NCBI GenBank assembly: GCA_902826385.1
Contig: CADEEU010000009.1
Span: forward strand, 1-25,964
Source of the DNA: an uncultured Acidobacteriota bacterium
Lineage (GTDB): Bacteria; Acidobacteriota; Blastocatellia; Pyrinomonadales; Pyrinomonadaceae
Direction of reading: 5' to 3'
Length of the DNA: 25,964 bases
In this document: positions 1-8,512 of the stretch, piece by piece
How the letters are laid out: each line of letters starts with the position of its first letter
Numbering within the stretch: position 1 is the first letter of the stretch
Notes under the pieces: generated by a model
Database searches by the model: none
Told to the model about the DNA's origin: nothing
Seen by the model: the letters and a program-made list of their open reading frames with translations, nothing else
Position numbers and translations under genes: made by a program

Positions 1-864
1 CGCCTGTTCCGCTCGCTGCTTTACGCGAACGCCGACGTTTCAAAATATCTTCGCGAGAATTACATCCTGCACTGGAAATCCGTCCGTCCGGCACCGCGGA
101 TCACAATCGATTTCGGCGACGGCCGCAAGATCGAACGCACGATCACCGGCAACTCGATCCACTACGTAATCGACGACGACGGCCGCATCATCGACGCGTT
201 GCCCGGCCTGTACAGCCCAAAGGCTTTCATGATCTATCTGACGCAGGCCAAGCAGGTAAACGAAGCAATCGACGGCAAAGACGCGAAGACCCAGGACCTT
301 GCTCTCATGCGATATAGAAGCGCGAGCTTTGGCCGGATCAAGGCGAAACGCGATCTGGCGATCTCGCAGGCAAAGGTTCAGCCGAAGAATCCGGCGATCG
401 GAACCGACGCGCTAATCGCAGCCCCGCGAGCGATGGCGAAGATGATGGCTACGGACGAGATTTCGCTGCTGCGCGTCTATGACCGGTTTTATAGTTTCGC
501 ACCGCAAATCGATTTCAGCGACTGGGAAAAGCTGGCCCAGATATATTCGCCGTCGCCTATTCTGGATGAAGCGAGCACCGCATTTGTTCGGCGACAGACG
601 GCGAAAACAGCGCTGTCAAACGATGAATTCGACCGTATGTTCACTCGACTGCGTGGATTCGTCGCACTCGATACAACCCGCAACGATTTTCTTTATCACA
701 CGCAGCTTTATTCCTGGCTAAACGGTGAATTTGTCAAAGATCTTGAGGTATTCAACAGCCGGGTTTACTCCGAAATTTTCCAGACGCCTGATGCCGACAA
801 ATGGCTCGGGCTTTATTCGACCGACGTTTACGCCGCTCTCGATGGAAACGGGATCGTAAAATAA
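1..864 (+). CDS. thioredoxin-like secreted/envelope protein, 5'-truncated by window edge
   Basis: The reading frame is open from base 1 to a TAA at 862-864, giving 287 visible residues, so the start lies upstream of the window. The first 75 residues read like the end of a thioredoxin-fold domain: a segment on an incoming residue stretch (ADVSKYLRENYILHW), a beta-strand pair, then YVIDDDGRIIDALPG, which matches the strand-turn-strand after the cis-Pro region of thioredoxin-like proteins. The remaining 210 residues are mostly helical and I do not recognise them. No CXXC is visible in the part present; it could lie upstream. A TTG at 199 could serve as a start but would cut the domain, so I reject it. 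The thioredoxin-like call is from family resemblance only. Confidence 0.6.
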   Translation, partial: RLFRSLLYANADVSKYLRENYILHWKSVRPAPRITIDFGDGRKIERTITGNSIHYVIDDDGRIIDALPGLYSPKAFMIYLTQAKQVNEAIDGKDAKTQDLALMRYRSASFGRIKAKRDLAISQAKVQPKNPAIGTDALIAAPRAMAKMMATDEISLLRVYDRFYSFAPQIDFSDWEKLAQIYSPSPILDEASTAFVRRQTAKTALSNDEFDRMFTRLRGFVALDTTRNDFLYHTQLYSWLNGEFVKDLEVFNSRVYSEIFQTPDADKWLGLYSTDVYAALDGNGIVK

Positions 865-879
865 AGATTTTTCTCCGGC

Positions 880-962
880 CTCAGCGTCTGTCTCCGTGAC
901 CTCCGCGTTGAAAAATTCTCACGCAGAGAGCGGGGAGATTTTTCGCAGAGTTCGCAGGAGGA
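880..962. repeat. degenerate 'cgcagag/ctccgcg' intergenic tract
   Basis: The gap after the first gene contains a low-complexity tract built from short related words (CTCCGTGACCTCCGCG, CACGCAGAGAGCGGGGAG, CGCAGAGTTCGCAGGAG). Similar word-like tracts recur in other gaps of this window in different versions. It has no coding potential I would support. It may be a decayed dispersed repeat. Confidence 0.4.
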
Positions 963-1064
963 AAGCTGGATCAAGTTCTCGTGCCTACTCAGCCACCGAA
1001 GTTTGTTGTTAAAGATCGCCAAAACCCTTATACTTTCGGACGGAGAGTTTCTTCCGGCCGGGCT

Positions 1065-2504
1065 ATGAATTCTGCGGTTCGCCATATCACCTTTTCAATT
1101 TTGCTCATCGCACTGTCGTCGCTGACGGCGATGGGCCAGGACTTTTTGCCCGAGCTGGTCAAACGTATCAAACCGTCGTCGGTTGCGATCGAAACATATG
1201 ACAGCCGCGGCAATTCGCTTTCGCGTGGCAGTGGATTCTTCATCGCGTCCGACCGCATCATCACCAATCGCCACGTGATTGAAAAATCCAGCCGCGTCGA
1301 GGTCCATCTCGTGGACGGCAAAAAGCTCGCTGTCAAAGGCGTGCTGGCCATCGATGGCGAAGGCGACCTGGCTCTGCTTCAGGTCGATTTGCCGGCCGCT
1401 CTGGTGACCGTTCCACTGCCGATCTCGCGGGCCGTTCCGCAGGAAGGCGAATCGGTCGTCGTCGTCGGAAATCCGTATGGCCTAGAAGGTTCGGTCGCCA
1501 ATGGGATCGTGTCCGCTGTCCGCGAAATTTCTGGTTACGGCAAGATAATCCAGATCACGGCGCCGATCAGTCCGGGTTCGTCCGGCAGTCCGGTCGTAAA
1601 CATGTTCGGCCAGGTCGTCGGCGTTGCGACGCTGCAGGCGGCCGAGGGGCAGAGCCTGAATTTCGCCGTACCGGCCGAGCGTATTTTACAGCTCAAAATC
1701 AGTGAGCTGCAGACCGTATCGTCGCTGTCGGCCGTCACTCAAAAGAACAAGCGTTCCGCCGCCGAAAAGCTTTATTCGCAGGGCGTTGCGATGCTTTCGC
1801 GAGACGATTTTGCGCGTGCCCTGCCCTATTTTGAAAAGGCGACCGAGACCGATCCCGGTTATGCCGAGGCGTGGTACCAGGCCGGATTTTCATACGGCAT
1901 TTTGGGCCGTCACGCCGAAGCGTTAAAGGCTTCGAAGCAGGCCGCCAAACTTCGTCCCGACTGGGCCGAGACCTATGTCAACATCGGTGCGTCGAGCTAT
2001 GCCCTTGGCCAGTTCGGTCCGGCCGCCGAAGCATATCGACAGGCTATCAGGCTGGAAGATTCCAAGGCCGATACTCAGTACGGTCTCGGTCTTTCGCTCG
2101 AAAAACTCAACCGCACGGACGAAGAGATTCTCGCCTACAAACGCGCCCTCGCCCTCAATCCCGGCCACGCCAACGCCCTTGAGAAAATGGGCATGGCCTA
2201 CTTGAAGCTCCGTCGTTACAGCGATTCGCTCGCTGCGTTCGAGCAGCTAAAAATCTACAAGCCCGAGGCCAAAACCTACAACTACATCGGCGAAAGCCTC
2301 TTCGAACTAGGCAAGATCGAAGAATCGAGCGAGGCCTTCACAACGGCGGTCAACTACAACCCCGACCTCGAAAAAGCCCGCTACAATCTCGGCCGCTCCT
2401 ACGTAAAACTCGGCAACACCGCCATGGCCCAGGTTCAATACGAAATCCTAAAAAACGCCCGCTCCGACTGGGCCGACCGCCTTTTGGTCTTGATAAACCC
2501 CTAA
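1065..2504 (+). CDS. secreted trypsin-like (HtrA/S1C-type) serine protease with C-terminal TPR repeats
   Basis: I place the start at ATG 1065 rather than the in-frame GTG at 981, because 1065 puts a Sec signal peptide first (about residues 1-25, ending TAMGQ). Residues 30-225 are a trypsin-like domain with the triad H70 (TNRHVIE), D101 (GEGDLALL) and S173 (PGSSGSP). The oxyanion loop and the GNPYGLEGSV segment are typical of DegP/HtrA proteases. There is no PDZ domain. From about residue 240 to the end (479) there are six or seven TPR units, recognisable by repeated A..Y..A....P patterns. Such proteins are periplasmic or extracellular; the TPR part probably binds partners or substrates in place of PDZ. 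It appears to be a single-gene unit. A weak GGAG lies 17 bases before the ATG. Confidence 0.85.
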   Translation: MNSAVRHITFSILLIALSSLTAMGQDFLPELVKRIKPSSVAIETYDSRGNSLSRGSGFFIASDRIITNRHVIEKSSRVEVHLVDGKKLAVKGVLAIDGEGDLALLQVDLPAALVTVPLPISRAVPQEGESVVVVGNPYGLEGSVANGIVSAVREISGYGKIIQITAPISPGSSGSPVVNMFGQVVGVATLQAAEGQSLNFAVPAERILQLKISELQTVSSLSAVTQKNKRSAAEKLYSQGVAMLSRDDFARALPYFEKATETDPGYAEAWYQAGFSYGILGRHAEALKASKQAAKLRPDWAETYVNIGASSYALGQFGPAAEAYRQAIRLEDSKADTQYGLGLSLEKLNRTDEEILAYKRALALNPGHANALEKMGMAYLKLRRYSDSLAAFEQLKIYKPEAKTYNYIGESLFELGKIEESSEAFTTAVNYNPDLEKARYNLGRSYVKLGNTAMAQVQYEILKNARSDWADRLLVLINP

Positions 2505-2551
2505 ATTTGGCTTTCTTTGCGGCGTGTCATATCGCATTTTCCCGCCGAATT

Positions 2552-2568
2552 TGCGTCATTCTGACGCA
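2552..2568. terminator. small perfect hairpin after the protease gene
   Basis: TGCGTCA TTC TGACGCA forms a perfect 7-bp stem with a 3-base loop, 48 bases after the protease stop. There is no downstream T run, so a role in Rho-independent termination is doubtful; it may only stabilise the mRNA 3' end. The whole gap 2505-2807 (303 bases) contains this hairpin and the palindromes listed next, and no gene I can support. Confidence 0.35.
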
Positions 2569-2717
2569 TCGAAGCCCGTGAAAGCATCGTGTCGAATGGC
2601 TCCGGCATCACCATGTAGCGGCGTTAATATCGTGAATTTTGAAAGCTTAATCGCCAATCTGCCGTAAATTTCTACTAAATTTCTTTCGAAAAATCGCAAA
2701 CGGTCATTTTTATACTT

Positions 2718-2780
2718 GCAACGACTGTTGCATCTATGATACGTTGTTGTATCGTCAGGCTGCCGATCGAGCCGGCCTGA
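2718..2780 (+). promoter_or_regulatory. cluster of palindromes in the leader of the 2808 gene
   Basis: Three inverted repeats are packed within 63 bases just ahead of the next gene. They are TGCAAC-gact-GTTGCA (2718-2733), GATAC-gttgtt-GTATC (2738-2753) and TCAGGC-14 bases-GCCTGA (2755-2780). The first two are each 16 bases with centres about 20 bases apart, roughly two helical turns, and share TGTTG-C/T-ATC as a direct repeat. This layout resembles a pair of dimer-binding operator sites followed by an RNA-type hairpin. No convincing -35/-10 pair with good spacing was found. Operator function is inference. Confidence 0.4.
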
Positions 2781-2807
2781 TCGTTTTGACGATATGGATG
2801 AGGAATT

Positions 2808-3233
2808 ATGATTAAACAATGGACGACATTTCACGCGCCGAGTATGCGTACACGCAAGCTTCGCAAACGCGTTACGCTCGGTATAAAAGGCGACATTCGC
2901 TTTAATGGGGCGATGTTCGAGGCGCTTGGGCGGCCCACCGCGATTGAGCTGCTTTTCGACGAATTGAACAAGACGATTGGGCTGCGGCCGGGCAGTCTGG
3001 ACATGCCGCACGCGTGTCCGGTTCCGCGGTTCGGTACGCGAAATTTCTATCGCGTCAGCGCCGGCCGCTTTTGCAAACATTTCGGAATACGCATTCCGTG
3101 CCTTCTCGAATTCGAAGACGCATTCATCGACTCGGACGGCGTCCTAATGCTCAGCCTAAAAAAAGCCTTCCCGGTCCCCGGCGCCAAATGGGACGACGAC
3201 GTCCCCGACCACCTAAAACCCCCGCAACCCTAA
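2808..3233 (+). CDS. unrecognised small basic protein, 141 aa
   Basis: ATG 2808 is preceded by GAGGA three bases upstream, a short but usable spacing. The product has a basic N-terminus (RTRKLRKRVTLG), then a compact beta-rich-looking segment (IRFNGAMFEALGRPTAIELLFDE, residues about 30-53, followed by TIGLRPG) and a second conserved-looking block around FYRVSAGRFCKHFGI (residues about 82-97). There is no signal peptide and no membrane segment. I do not recognise a named family. The 'strand - lG.P..v.l..de - IGlrP' pattern is reminiscent of small DNA-binding or regulator-like folds, but that is weak. The palindrome cluster in its leader would fit an autoregulated gene. The next genes face it tail to tail. 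Confidence 0.6.
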   Translation: MIKQWTTFHAPSMRTRKLRKRVTLGIKGDIRFNGAMFEALGRPTAIELLFDELNKTIGLRPGSLDMPHACPVPRFGTRNFYRVSAGRFCKHFGIRIPCLLEFEDAFIDSDGVLMLSLKKAFPVPGAKWDDDVPDHLKPPQP

Positions 3234-3247
3234 ACCCCAAAAACAAA

Positions 3248-3272
3248 AAGCGGCGGCCCCCGCCCGCCGCTT
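3248..3272 (-). terminator. intrinsic terminator of the NurA-HerA-DUF4338 operon
   Basis: A 9-bp perfect stem (AAGCGGCGG / CCGCCGCTT) closes a 7-base G/C loop. Read on the minus strand it is followed by TTTGTTTTTGG, a classic Rho-independent terminator placed about 120 bases after the DUF4338 stop. On the plus strand the following bases are CCGTCTAA, without a T run, so it works best for the minus-strand operon, although the 2808 gene could also use it as a 3' hairpin. Confidence 0.75.
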
Positions 3273-3391
3273 CCGTCTAAACAACTCCATGACCATCATC
3301 TTCGCCCCCCGACTCATAGGCCGAAAGCATCCGATGGGCTGTGATTTTAGTTGGAGATCGTCGATGAATCCGATTGGGAATTCCGAGAGCC

Positions 3392-4468
3392 TCACATTAC
3401 CTGGACGAAAGTCTTCAAGTTCTCTTCAAGGTAATCTCGCCGAGGTTCGATCCATCGAGAGCGCCAATAGTCAATTAAATCGTGTCGAGTGAGACCTAAT
3501 GATTTCGGAGTGTTCGTCTGACCTGTAAGGAACTCTTGCCAATTCGATGCAAGTGGACAAGCATAGTAGGAACGTTTCCAACCGATACTCAGAATGTCTT
3601 CGTTGAAACCAAGATTTTCTAACCCAACCCGCAGAGTCCGAAGTTTCCAATTTGACCCATTACCATATTTGTAGGTCGAAAAGCTGTCGTCCGGGACAAA
3701 CCGTCTAACTGTTTCCCAACTTCCATTCGCGGTAAGGTGAATATGGCTTTTTCCTTGGGTGTAATCTACAAACTTCCAATTTATCAATCGTGTATAAATT
3801 GCTGACTTCCCGAAGGCCCCATAAGTATCGATATAGGCCAACTCTGAAAGGCGCGACTTTTGGGAAATTATCGTGGGTTGTTTTCGATACTTCTCACGAA
3901 AAGATTGTCGTACTGCCGGAAACATTGTGGCGAGAGCTACCAGTTTTGAACCCAAGACTAGATTGTACGGGGGAACCGCACCCAAAATGTACGCTGTCAA
4001 GCAATTGTATAGTCTTATTAATTTGGTTTGCCTATCCCAGCCAATGTTCTTGTCACGGATTGAAGAGCTAATTAGTGGATCACAAAGACCAAACAAGCCT
4101 ATCAGTTTCTCATTTTGCCTGTCGACGACAAGAAAACGCATTCGCCTGCCATATCCAGCACTTACGGGCACCGTCCATTTAGTTAATGCGTAGGACCAGA
4201 TCTTGCTTGTCAGTCCATCAGCGACGGGGACGAGAATCGGCTCGATTTTCTTAATATCTATTTCGTTAGGAGTGGCGAAATGTGGAGTTGCGATTTTCTC
4301 GTATTTTAACCCGCCGAGATTCGTAGCTGCCGCCAAGCGAGATTGCATCTCTCGAAGACCGCTCTGTTCCATCTTACAGAGTCGGTTATTCTCACGGTCC
4401 CAAACAATTCCGTACTTCTTAAGATTATTGAATATCTTTCGGCGAGCGCTTTTTACGGCTTTGTCCAT
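3392..4468 (-). CDS. DUF4338 (DruA-like) protein, last gene of the NurA-HerA operon
   Basis: 358 aa. The core from about residue 98 to 300 carries the DUF4338 signature: GRRMRFLVV (107-115), a hydrophobic strand LIGLFGLCDPLI (122-133), RDKNIGWD (138-145) and YNCLTAYILGAVPPYNLVLG (154-173). DUF4338 is the domain of DruA, the hallmark component of the type I Druantia anti-phage system. It is also seen fused to or beside transposase-type domains, and its biochemical activity is not established as far as I know. The gene begins 9 bases after the HerA stop with no Shine-Dalgarno, so it is probably translated by coupling. The usual Druantia helicase DruE (very large, DUF1998) is absent here. Naming it druA would overstate the evidence, so the symbol is left empty. 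Confidence 0.75.
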   Translation of the reverse strand: MDKAVKSARRKIFNNLKKYGIVWDRENNRLCKMEQSGLREMQSRLAAATNLGGLKYEKIATPHFATPNEIDIKKIEPILVPVADGLTSKIWSYALTKWTVPVSAGYGRRMRFLVVDRQNEKLIGLFGLCDPLISSSIRDKNIGWDRQTKLIRLYNCLTAYILGAVPPYNLVLGSKLVALATMFPAVRQSFREKYRKQPTIISQKSRLSELAYIDTYGAFGKSAIYTRLINWKFVDYTQGKSHIHLTANGSWETVRRFVPDDSFSTYKYGNGSNWKLRTLRVGLENLGFNEDILSIGWKRSYYACPLASNWQEFLTGQTNTPKSLGLTRHDLIDYWRSRWIEPRRDYLEENLKTFVQVM

Positions 4469-4477
4469 TGGTTCGAC

Positions 4478-6136
4478 TCAATTGATTGACGAAAGCTTTA
4501 CATCTTCATAGACCAAAGAGTGAACCATCTGCTCAAAGTGCCGTACCCGAACAGGCAGCGCAAACGATTGCCCGGCGGAAATCATATAGAGGTTTCCGGA
4601 AATCGTCTCGGCCTGAAGGAACTTTGAGATAACGCCGTCGTAGTTAATATTGCTCTCAACTAGGGCTCGAATGTCACGGGTATTACCCATATAAAATGCA
4701 AAGAAGTTCTCGGCCTGACTTCTTATTTCTTCAGAAATTGCAGACGGTCGTTGAGTGACCGCTACAAGCCCGAGCCCGAATTTTCTCCCTTCCTTAGCCA
4801 CCCGAACAAAGGGATTTGCGTTTGTCCTGACAAACTCCTCGGAAAGAACATTCTGAGCTTCTTCAACGAATATGACCGCATTCGTCACGCTCTTTTCATT
4901 TCCGGATGTAAAATTTTCCTTATTGCTTTCGAAGAGTCGCCTAACAAAGATATTGGAGATTATTCCAGCGTCAAAATTATCTCGAAGTGAGAGATCAATA
5001 ATTACCGTTTTCCCAGCCTTGAGCGCAGTAGTAACATCCTCGACCAGCGCTGACTTACTGTCATGTAAGCCCTTGCTCTCTTCGATCAAGAAAGAGAGTC
5101 TTTTTCTGATCGCCATGATCGTTTTTCTTGCGCTGGCCTCGTCCGATGCTTGCTTTTTGGCATCCGATTTCACGTCGCCCCAAAAGTCGGGGAATTGCTG
5201 GTAAAGAAGTTGTGGGTTGTTCGCGTAATTGTTTATGTTTTGGAAGAAGTCTTCGACCTGCTCACCATCGAGATAAAGGAGGAAGGATTTCATAACCTCG
5301 GAGAAGCCAGTCGCAAAGTTCAGTACATCACCGATTGACATATGCTTGTGCATATTGATTTTGACTTTGCCTTTATAGGTGAACCGCCCTCCATCGACAA
5401 CGTCTTTATCACTGTAAACCACAAGATTTTGTCTAATAGACTCCTGGTTGATATCGCCGAGTCCGTAGTTCTTCGTTGATCTCTGAAAATATTCTCCATT
5501 AAGATCAAAGATTAGTTTTCCATAGCTATTATCAGCGACCGTGCTGCTTATAAGCACCTTCATAAGATTGGTTTTTCCAAAGCCAGACTGCGCGAAAACC
5601 ATCGTACGTCGCTCCTTGAGCTTCGACACATCGAACTTGATTTTATTTTCCTCCTGAAATTCCTCACCGATACACAGAAAACCTATGTCAATACCATTCT
5701 CATTTGTTCGATTAAGAATATTCGTAACCTCACCCGGATTAAGATGTCGTGCGTGATACGAGACTGTAGGTAATTTCCGGACTGCTGTGGTGAAGTCCTT
5801 TGCATCATTCCGAAGGTAACTACCAAGTATTTTCACATTGTACGTATAGCTAAACATTTTCTGCTTGTCGCGATCTGACAATTCACGTTGTGAGATGCGG
5901 GCATAATGAACAGCGATAAGCGTCTTATCTTGGTTCCTGAATATTGGATCCTCGTCGTAAATTTCTGCCTCTACCCTTGCTAGAAACTTCTGCCCCTCCT
6001 CCGTCCGCGGACTAAGAACAATGAAGTCACCCATTTTCGGGCTTGCTTTCGCATCTTCGTACGAGGAGTAAATGAGGAGTGCGTCCTCAGTTGTGCGCTG
6101 GCCGTATAAAACACCAAAGTCTTTTTTTGTTTCCAT
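4478..6136 (-). CDS. HerA-family ATPase (FtsK/HerA superfamily DNA pump)
   Basis: 552 aa. An N-terminal region of about 130 residues with strand-rich character fits the HAS-barrel of HerA proteins. The ATPase core follows: Walker A AQSGFGKTN (182-190), the strand KLIFDLNGEY (207-216) typical of HerA, Walker B VIFVEEAQN (421-429; E425 and E426 acidic), then the hallmark RVAKEGRKFGLGLVAVTQRP (445-464) with the TQRPS sensor motif. The C-terminus LPVRVRHF resembles the HerA tail that wraps neighbouring subunits. HerA forms hexameric rings that translocate double-stranded DNA and partner the nuclease NurA. Its ATG lies 6 bases after the stop of the two-TM gene, so the two are surely co-transcribed. 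All key motifs are intact. Confidence 0.9.
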   Translation of the reverse strand: METKKDFGVLYGQRTTEDALLIYSSYEDAKASPKMGDFIVLSPRTEEGQKFLARVEAEIYDEDPIFRNQDKTLIAVHYARISQRELSDRDKQKMFSYTYNVKILGSYLRNDAKDFTTAVRKLPTVSYHARHLNPGEVTNILNRTNENGIDIGFLCIGEEFQEENKIKFDVSKLKERRTMVFAQSGFGKTNLMKVLISSTVADNSYGKLIFDLNGEYFQRSTKNYGLGDINQESIRQNLVVYSDKDVVDGGRFTYKGKVKINMHKHMSIGDVLNFATGFSEVMKSFLLYLDGEQVEDFFQNINNYANNPQLLYQQFPDFWGDVKSDAKKQASDEASARKTIMAIRKRLSFLIEESKGLHDSKSALVEDVTTALKAGKTVIIDLSLRDNFDAGIISNIFVRRLFESNKENFTSGNEKSVTNAVIFVEEAQNVLSEEFVRTNANPFVRVAKEGRKFGLGLVAVTQRPSAISEEIRSQAENFFAFYMGNTRDIRALVESNINYDGVISKFLQAETISGNLYMISAGQSFALPVRVRHFEQMVHSLVYEDVKLSSIN

Positions 6137-6142
6137 TCGAGA

Positions 6143-7162
6143 TTATTTCTTATTGTATTGCCAATGAAAATACCCCAAGATGAAGGCGACGCCCGCAAAC
6201 CCAACTGCAAGCACCAGCCATGCCAAATTCGATTCCATCGTTATCGCAAAACGATCTTCTTTGAAGAACTTGAATGTTGCTAATAAGGCGAGGGCGGCGG
6301 CCAATAAGCCAAATACCACTGACCTTCCCATCGAGCGCTCAATCCTGAACCTTAAGAGGATATTGAACGGTTCTTGCCCCCCATTCTTCTCAGGAAGAGA
6401 AGGGTTGACTTCGACGTACGACTTTTGCTCCGTAGAGGTAACTTCTTTCGTTCTCAACCCGAAACGCCGATTGTCCCTTACATTACCTAATCGTTCCTTT
6501 CCGGACGTGTCTGTAGATAGTCCATCGCCGGTAACGATCGCGAGCCTGTCCTTATCGTCGTCGCATCGATAGTAGGCTAGATCCAGAACGTAACTCGTTT
6601 CACTATTCAGATGGTAGTAGGATTCGCGCGTGGCAGCGTCGAACTCAGGCTCGACTCTAGCATCATCCTTTTCTAAAGCTAAGGACACAAAATTCTGTTG
6701 AGGAAAACTTGATTTCACGGCATCGACGGTTTCCCACCATGCTCGCAGCCCATTGTTTGAAATGTTAGAAACATCCAACTGAGAAACAAACTTAAAAGGA
6801 GGTAGTTTTTCAGTCGCATTATTGCTATCTACCTTAAGATTGGAGAAGTCCTTCAGCTTTAGATAAAAGTGGACCAAATCAGTTTCTTGCGATTCAAGGT
6901 ACTGCTCAACAGTGACGTTCCGAATCGAGACATTCTTGAGTTGAGTCGCCGTTTCCCCACCGTCTAACTTATTGCCAATCGTGAAAAAGATCGTGCCGTC
7001 TAGTCCTTTTATCTTTGCCGTATCTGTCAGCAAGGCGTTGTCTACATACTTACGTTGATACCGAAAATGAATAACGTAGCCGTTAGGCAGGCAGATTGCC
7101 CGATAGATATCTTCTCGATAAAGATCGCGACGATCCGAACTGAAGAATAGAAGGCGGTTCAT
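6143..7162 (-). CDS. unrecognised protein with C-terminal two-TM membrane anchor, between NurA and HerA genes
   Basis: 339 aa. Residues 1-275 are soluble and hydrophilic, with alternating strand-like segments and no motif I recognise. Two strong hydrophobic segments follow at about 281-300 (SVVFGLLAAALALLATFKFF) and 312-331 (NLAWLVLAVGFAGVAFILGY), then a short basic tail. There is no N-terminal signal peptide, so the large domain is most likely cytoplasmic with a C-terminal hairpin anchor. It lies 17 bases after the NurA stop and 6 bases before the HerA start, in the middle of the operon. By position it is a partner of the HerA-NurA machine, possibly tethering it to the membrane or acting as a membrane-damaging effector. 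Both roles are guesses. RDxxRED near the N-terminus (RRDLYREDIYR, 11-21) is the most conserved-looking stretch. Confidence 0.75.
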   Translation of the reverse strand: MNRLLFFSSDRRDLYREDIYRAICLPNGYVIHFRYQRKYVDNALLTDTAKIKGLDGTIFFTIGNKLDGGETATQLKNVSIRNVTVEQYLESQETDLVHFYLKLKDFSNLKVDSNNATEKLPPFKFVSQLDVSNISNNGLRAWWETVDAVKSSFPQQNFVSLALEKDDARVEPEFDAATRESYYHLNSETSYVLDLAYYRCDDDKDRLAIVTGDGLSTDTSGKERLGNVRDNRRFGLRTKEVTSTEQKSYVEVNPSLPEKNGGQEPFNILLRFRIERSMGRSVVFGLLAAALALLATFKFFKEDRFAITMESNLAWLVLAVGFAGVAFILGYFHWQYNKK

Positions 7163-7179
7163 ACGATTTTCTTTCTAGA

Positions 7180-8454
7180 CTAGAATCTCTGGTGAATATC
7201 TAAAAACAGATTTTCGATATCTACGTGTTCCATGTGAGCACTTTCATACAGCGACATTTTGACACGGCTAATTATTTCCTGCTTGAAGGCCTTTCGTAGA
7301 CTCACAAAGTTATGAACTTCTGCTAACGGATATGGGTAGCCTAGTAAATAATGCTCTTGGGTTAGGCGCGTTAATTCCAGAAAAATCGCACTCAGAGCTT
7401 CCATGTCTCTGGAAGTCTTCTCAACCTCTCGATGCGACATTTGCTCAGTCACTGAAGGGATTGCGTCAAAGATATTTAGATCAGCCACCACCCAATCGTA
7501 ATTTTGCAGTTTTTCTACGTAATCTAATCTTGCAACGAAGTACAAACCAAAGCCTCGCCCACCCGAAATTCCTTTACGGATAATTAAGTTTCCCGCATTG
7601 TACGCCTCGGCAAGATCAAAGTCGTCGACTTCGAACCAGCAACAAATCTTTCTTTTTCTTTCCTCAGTTTCCGCAAAATCAAATTTGTACTTGAGGTCGG
7701 ATTGAAGATAATTGTCGATCTTCCGGAAGGTTGAGGATAGCTGGAACTTAATCGGTGAATTCTTTGTGATTGCTACCAGACGTATGCCTCGTTGATGCAG
7801 ATGTCGACCCAGCATCTGGACGTAACGTTGCTTAATATCCAGTGGACGCAGATTGCCGTCTCGGAGAATAAAATCTCCTCGCTTAGTTCTCGGCAATTCA
7901 GATATTTCAAGAATCAATGACCATTCTAGAACACTTTGACAGAATGAAAACAGCGTCATTGTGTTACGACAGATAACTTCTTTCGTTTTCTCCAACGTTG
8001 ATGCCCATCCACTCCAATCATCGGTCTTCCCAAAAAACGCGAGTAGGTTTCGAACAGGTGGAAGATTAAGAAGCTCATCAAATATTGACTCCTTGTCTCT
8101 GTCGCTCGTGATCATCAGGCGTGAAGGGAAATAGGACTTTCCTTTAATGAGTGCATCGTTTAGATCGTTGAGACAAGTCTGTTTTCCTTGTTGATAACCA
8201 AGGTACCCAGCCGCGTATACACCGATACAAACACCGTTATAGAACTCCTGTTGGTTCGAGCTTCCATCAACTGCAAAAAAGGTCCTCTCGGAGTTGTCGA
8301 TCTGGCTGAACGGGGTAATCTCGAAGTATTGGGGTGTCCGCGTATCGTCGGCGACGGAGACAGGGCTACTTAAGTTCGAAGTCTTATTGACCTTTGAATT
8401 TATTGCGGAAGCAATTTCTAGAATTGCCTCTTCAGGAATTTCCTTCGGATTCAT
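7180..8454 (-). CDS. NurA-family 5'-3' nuclease, first gene of the operon
   Basis: 424 aa. The NurA fold is indicated by FFAVDGSS (59-66, metal-binding D63), VLEWSLILE (175-183) with an acidic residue in the expected helix, FILRDGNLRP (195-204, D199 at the second active-site strand), VAITKNSPIK (227-236, the conserved lysine strand) and LGYPYPLAEVHNFV (371-384), the strongly conserved C-terminal motif of NurA. NurA is an Mn-dependent nuclease that resects DNA ends inside the HerA ring. At 424 residues it is somewhat longer than typical archaeal NurA (about 330-450), so it looks full length. ATG 8454 lacks a clear Shine-Dalgarno, but no better in-frame start exists. A promoter lies about 60 bases upstream. 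Confidence 0.85.
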   Translation of the reverse strand: MNPKEIPEEAILEIASAINSKVNKTSNLSSPVSVADDTRTPQYFEITPFSQIDNSERTFFAVDGSSNQQEFYNGVCIGVYAAGYLGYQQGKQTCLNDLNDALIKGKSYFPSRLMITSDRDKESIFDELLNLPPVRNLLAFFGKTDDWSGWASTLEKTKEVICRNTMTLFSFCQSVLEWSLILEISELPRTKRGDFILRDGNLRPLDIKQRYVQMLGRHLHQRGIRLVAITKNSPIKFQLSSTFRKIDNYLQSDLKYKFDFAETEERKRKICCWFEVDDFDLAEAYNAGNLIIRKGISGGRGFGLYFVARLDYVEKLQNYDWVVADLNIFDAIPSVTEQMSHREVEKTSRDMEALSAIFLELTRLTQEHYLLGYPYPLAEVHNFVSLRKAFKQEIISRVKMSLYESAHMEHVDIENLFLDIHQRF

Positions 8455-8512
8455 ACAAAGTTGCGGGAGCCAAGAACCCCAAAAGTCTTTGGTGACAATA
8501 TCAAGCGCCGTT

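Noticed and set aside
2556..3080. 174-codon open frame on the minus strand
   Set aside because: It lies opposite the 141-aa gene and the palindrome-rich leader, has no ribosome binding site, and its translation is low-complexity R/H/N-rich as expected from an antisense frame.
3233..8484. Ten-base direct repeat AACCCCAAAA at 3233-3242 and 8475-8484, on both sides of the NurA-HerA operon
   Set aside because: It is A/C-rich and short, and the right copy lies between the operon promoter and the first gene, which is a poor place for an island boundary. No integrase or tRNA is present.
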